Positions 60,545 to 64,000 of a stretch of DNA of 64,000 nucleotides are shown here, one piece after another. The DNA is from Siphonodentalium dalli (lineage: Eukaryota > Mollusca > Scaphopoda > Gadilida > Siphonodentaliidae): the NCBI GenBank assembly GCA_032622095.1, contig CP136066.1, positions 92,217,319 to 92,281,318 of the forward strand, in the 5' to 3' direction. Positions within the stretch are counted from its first letter, which is position 1. The number at the start of each line of letters is the position of its first letter. The notes under the pieces were generated by a model. It did not search any database and was not told where the DNA came from. It saw only the letters and a program-made list of their open reading frames with translations. The position numbers were made by a program, and so were the translations under genes.

Positions 60545-62030
60545 TGTTTGAATATCTGTATACATGTACCGGTATGTTTATTTTAAATATTTTCAGTTAA
60601 TAATTATTTGGTGTCTTGCAAAAGATATCAGAATTAATTTTGTTTACGTATTGGTTGAGAGATAACAATAAAACAGTTTAGAGTGACTCCCCTTATCCCA
60701 GATGCATGCTGGCTGTGAAACAACGATTGGTTTATTTTAGTCTATTATAGATCGGTAAGTGGTTCGCCCAGACCTGTTTAAGATATCTGATTGATAATGG
60801 TTATACGGTTCAATCCCATTAGTGCCCACATATAACAATATAATTCCATCATTGCGATTAATCGTTAACCTTTGTGATAAATCGCCAAGTAAGGTAGTTG
60901 GCGATTTATCAGAAATATGTTTTCGATTTATCGCAAAGTTGTTTTAACTTTGAATGTTCTCAGTAAATAATTATATCGTGTCTTGATAAAAAAAATCGGA
61001 ATTAGTTTGGTTTTGTTTTTGAAGTATTGGCTGATCGATAATAATACAACCGTTTAGAGTGACTCCCCTTATCCCAGATACATGCTGGCTGTCACGGTGA
61101 AAGAACGATTAGTCTATTTTAACCTGATCGGGCTATTGTTTTAAATCTCAAACATCTTTGCGATAAATCGCAAAGTATAATCACCAAGTAGTTAATTGAG
61201 AGTTATTGTAAAGATGTTTGAGATTTATCGCAAAGATTTGGGAGTTATCGTAAAGGTGTTTGTGATTTTTCACAAAGTTGTTTTGTGATTTATCGCAAAG
61301 TTGTTTTAATTTTGAATTTTCTCAGTAAATAATATCCAAAAGAGATCAAAATTAATTTTTGTGTTAAGTATTGGTTTGCTCCCCTTGCACGTTGGCTGTG
61401 AAAGACATATCAGTCTATTTTAGCCCGACCGTGCTATTATAGATCGATTTGTGGTTCATCCAGACCTGTTTAAGATGTCTGATTTATTATGTTTATACAG
61501 TTCAAGCCCATTAGTGCCAACACATAACAATATATCTTCAATAAATCACAAACCTTTGTGATAAATCTCAAACATGTTTACGATAAACCGTAAAGTATAA
61601 TCACCAAGTAGTTTGAGAGTTATTGTATAGATGCTTGAGATTTATCGCAAAGGTTTGCGAGTTATCGCAAAGGTGTTTGCGATTATTCGCAAAGGTGTTT
61701 GCGATTTTTCGCAAAGTCGCTTTGTGATTTTTCGCAAAAAAAATTCTCCCCTCATCACACATGCATTCTGGCTGTGAATGACCGATCGGTCTATTTTAGC
61801 CTGACCGTGCTATTATAGAGCGATTGGAGTTCACCCTGACCTGTTGAAGATGTCTGATTTATGTTTATATGGTTAAAGCCCTGTATTAATTGCAAATTGA
61901 TTTGATTAATTGCAAACCCTTGTTTAATATAAATCGAAAACCTTTGCACTAAATCGCATATATTTATTGTATAGAAGTTTGCGATTTTGCAAAGTAGTTT
62001 TTTTAATATAATTACAGACAAATTAAGAAT
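60545..62030. repeat. Diverged satellite, about 4 units of 340-380 bp
   Basis: GACTCCCCTTATCCCAGAT or a variant recurs at about 60684, 61060, 61380 and 61743. Each is followed by TGCTGGCTGTGAA, TCTATTTTAG, CAGACCTGTTTAAGAT and stretches rich in TTTGCGATAAATC and its inverse GATTTATCGCAAAG. The later units are shortened. Confidence 0.8.
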
Positions 62031-62094
62031 TACCGCCCATTATTTTAGACATTCAGACACATTTTACTCCACATGCAGGGAACAGGCCGGGGAT

Positions 62095-62345
62095 ATCCTG
62101 ACTCAGTTCTAGCCATGCTGACTAAACTTACTTTAGTCATTTTGACTCAAATTGTATTACTCATTATGACTCAAATCATATTAGTCATTGTGACTAATGC
62201 AATGTTAGTCAATATGACTCAATGTTAGTCATGTTGACTAAGCATATGCTGGTCATGTTGACTACTACTAACCTAGTCATGATGACTAACTTTTCCTGGT
62301 AGTCATTTTGACTAACAAAAGGTAGTCACATCCAGGACAAGCTGT
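62095..62345. repeat. Array of palindromic GTCATNNTGACTAA motifs
   Basis: About 14 copies of (T)AGTCATNNTGACT(A) with spacers of 5-12 bases. Each copy is a near-perfect palindrome. A few copies also sit near the left inverted end (57775-57860), so the array is the subterminal region of the 57485-62613 element. A hairpin with 20-base arms follows at 62471-62531 (GTCCAGGTTGTGGTGAAAAG). Confidence 0.8.
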
Positions 62346-62613
62346 TGACTACCCTAAGTTAGTCATATTGACCAACCTATTTTTCTCAGTGCATACTGTA
62401 CAGAAAATTGTATTATAAAGTTATTATATAATGTCATGTACAATATGTGTTACTTGTACGAGTCCAGGTTGTGGTGAAAAGTCAGTGACTGGTTGTGGTG
62501 AAAAGTCAGTGGCTTTTCACCACAACCTGGACGACTACAAAAAAAAAACCCCAAAAAACACATAATGTACATAACATTGTATAATGACATTTGTATTATC
62601 CATCTGTATGTAT

Positions 62614-64000
62614 ATCCAAATGACGTCACCTAGTCCCGATAACTTTTATAAAAGTCAAGCGATCTCACGGGAACCTTCGGTACGCACCTGCAGCGTACCA
62701 AGCGGGAGAACGCTATTCTCTTGGCAAATTTTATTTCCCAAATTTCACCGCGAATGACACAGTTTTATCTGTATATGTTTCATTAAAAACAATTTATGGT
62801 CTGAAATGGGGGATTATGAAAATATTTTTGTTGCTGTAACTGTGAACAGATACAATGTCTTTAAGTGGACATTTAGGCTATAAAGGTTATACAACGAGTC
62901 CCCAGTTTATAGCGGAATTACACAACGAGTACAGTAAATTAGGTCTGGGGCGAGCCTTTGGCGAGATCCATACCTAATTTACTGGACGAGTTGTAGACTT
63001 AATTTATTACGTGATCCAAAAACCTCGATAAAACATACTTAAATCAACAAATGGGACGTGAGACTAACATCGGATTATATAAGGCATGGGATGACGTTTC
63101 ACGTAACTATGCGTTGTTTGCCAGCATAAAGAAATAGTCTTAGATAAAAAAGAAACTCTTCGACGTATTTAATGGCGTAAATTTAATGAAATAACTTAGA
63201 GTTTGTTGTAAAAATATTGAAAGCCATAGTATTTTGAGATATAGCTTACGGACGACAAACCAGAAGTCAAATGTCACCTGGCACAATTTCCTGTTATGCA
63301 ACGAACGTTTCATATCACAATTGAAAGAATGGGTTTATTGAAAGGAATAAGGATAGGATCGAGTAGTAAATCATAATATCTGTCACTTAAATAATAACAC
63401 ATTACAGTCCGTTTCGTAGATCGCACATTGTTCTAATTTTGCTTTTTCCGAGAATGCCATCTCCATTGCAGTCTAGCTGAGATGCTGGAATCCGGATTGT
63501 TCGCCAAATTGAATCGGAATTGTCAAATTGTGACAAGCAGACATCATCACCAGCTAGCCTGAGCATGGAATACATTGCCGGGTTATTCATACTGTATGTG
63601 TCTGTTTCTATCGTTGCCGGCTAGTTTCTTGTGATTGAAATACTAAAAGAAATCAGTTGTACACTGCCCAGTGTTTCTGGCATTGCATCTGACGAACCAC
63701 AGATACCCGTTGAAGTGACACAGTTATAGAACGTACAACTATTCTAAAGTATGTAGATACATAAACAGAACGACACGAGTGTGTTAATGTGTTCGTCGAT
63801 AAGGACAAGGTCAGGTTGCTACATCTTCGACTTTTGTGCGAACAAAGACAACGACCGAATCGCGCGAAACAACTGTTTAAATTTCTAGTTCATGGAAATA
63901 AAAGTAGATTTTAATGACTGATTTTCGTCTCAAAGTTGATATAACTGCTCAGTGAATGAACAATGCTATCTAGCTGTCGTCTGTCATTGTTTTTGGCGGC
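62614..64000. other. No gene supported; weak minus-strand ORF 63590-63402
   Basis: The 62-codon minus-strand frame with an ATG at its start (LRLAGDDVCLSQFDNSDS, DCNGDGILGKSK) reads like real protein and could be a terminal exon, but I recognise no family and see no partner exon. CAGTAAATTAGGT and its inverse (62934-62984) form a 17-base-arm hairpin. Confidence 0.3.

Larger units (their letters stand above)
57485..62613. mobile_element. 5.1-kb region bounded by long imperfect inverted repeats
   Basis: 57485-57775 matches 62613-62330 in inverted orientation. Shared blocks are AGATGGATAATACAAATGTC, ATTATACAATGTT, GTTGTG.TGAAAAG, CAACCTGGACTCGTACAAG and CACTGAGAAAA followed by (G/T)AATATGACTA. 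The CACTGAG ends (57739 and 62395) could be the true termini of a CACTA-like element inside a flanking repeat, or the whole could be two inverted copies of one MITE. Inside are three tandem arrays and no recognisable transposase. Confidence 0.6.

Noticed and set aside
60545-62345. CRISPR-like arrangement of short palindromes
   Set aside because: The units are not constant, spacers are themselves related, and the genome is plainly animal. It is satellite and transposon sequence.

Overview
This is a eukaryotic, AT-rich, intron-containing stretch from an animal genome. It shows no operons, ribosome binding sites, tRNA or rRNA genes and no CRISPR array. The mix of CR1/Jockey-group LINEs, a Ty3/gypsy-type LTR element, TTAA-flanked MITEs, inverted-repeat elements and long satellites, plus LINE tails ending in repeated AAAC units, fits a marine invertebrate, most likely a mollusc or other lophotrochozoan. 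That placement is inference from repeat style, not from a marker gene.

One host gene is well supported. Six exons of an ionotropic glutamate receptor (iGluR) lie on the minus strand between 22907 and 15482. Every exon has AG/GT borders and all five junctions agree in phase. They encode most of the amino-terminal (ANF-receptor-like) domain and the linker up to the start of the ligand-binding domain. I could not find the first exons (to the right) or the ligand-binding and membrane exons (to the left).

Layout. 1-2450: satellite of about 383 bp units. 2758-4220: small repeats and a LINE ORF1 copy. 5058-13881: a minus-strand LTR retroelement, decayed, lacking RNase H, and broken by two later insertions: a 4.2-kb inverted-repeat complex (7872-12050) and a 495-bp TTAA-flanked MITE (12246-12740). 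15482-22907: the iGluR gene, whose introns hold a perfect 66-bp inverted repeat. 24920-26293: hAT-like non-autonomous element with an 8-bp target duplication. 27105-28398: LINE reverse transcriptase fragment. 28446-36236: two GC-rich ACGTTGG arrays whose outer ends match in inverted orientation, with a candidate exon, G-tracts and a Kolobok-like MITE between them. 38985-41230: LINE with ORF1 but no reverse transcriptase. 47972-49453: a LINE with an intact ORF1 of 312 codons followed by ORF2 remnants. 52651-56290: a long but frameshifted CR1-group LINE with a PHD-like finger. 56800-57300: an unrelated LINE ORF1 fragment in the other orientation. 57485-62613: a 5.1-kb region bounded by long inverted repeats and filled with several tandem arrays. 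The remaining stretches show no gene that I can support.

Apart from the iGluR exons, nearly all coding signal comes from mobile elements. The most informative points are the nested insertions in the LTR element, the perfect hairpin inside the receptor intron, the possible 7.8-kb element with ACGTTGG-array ends, and the intact LINE ORF1 beside a dead ORF2.
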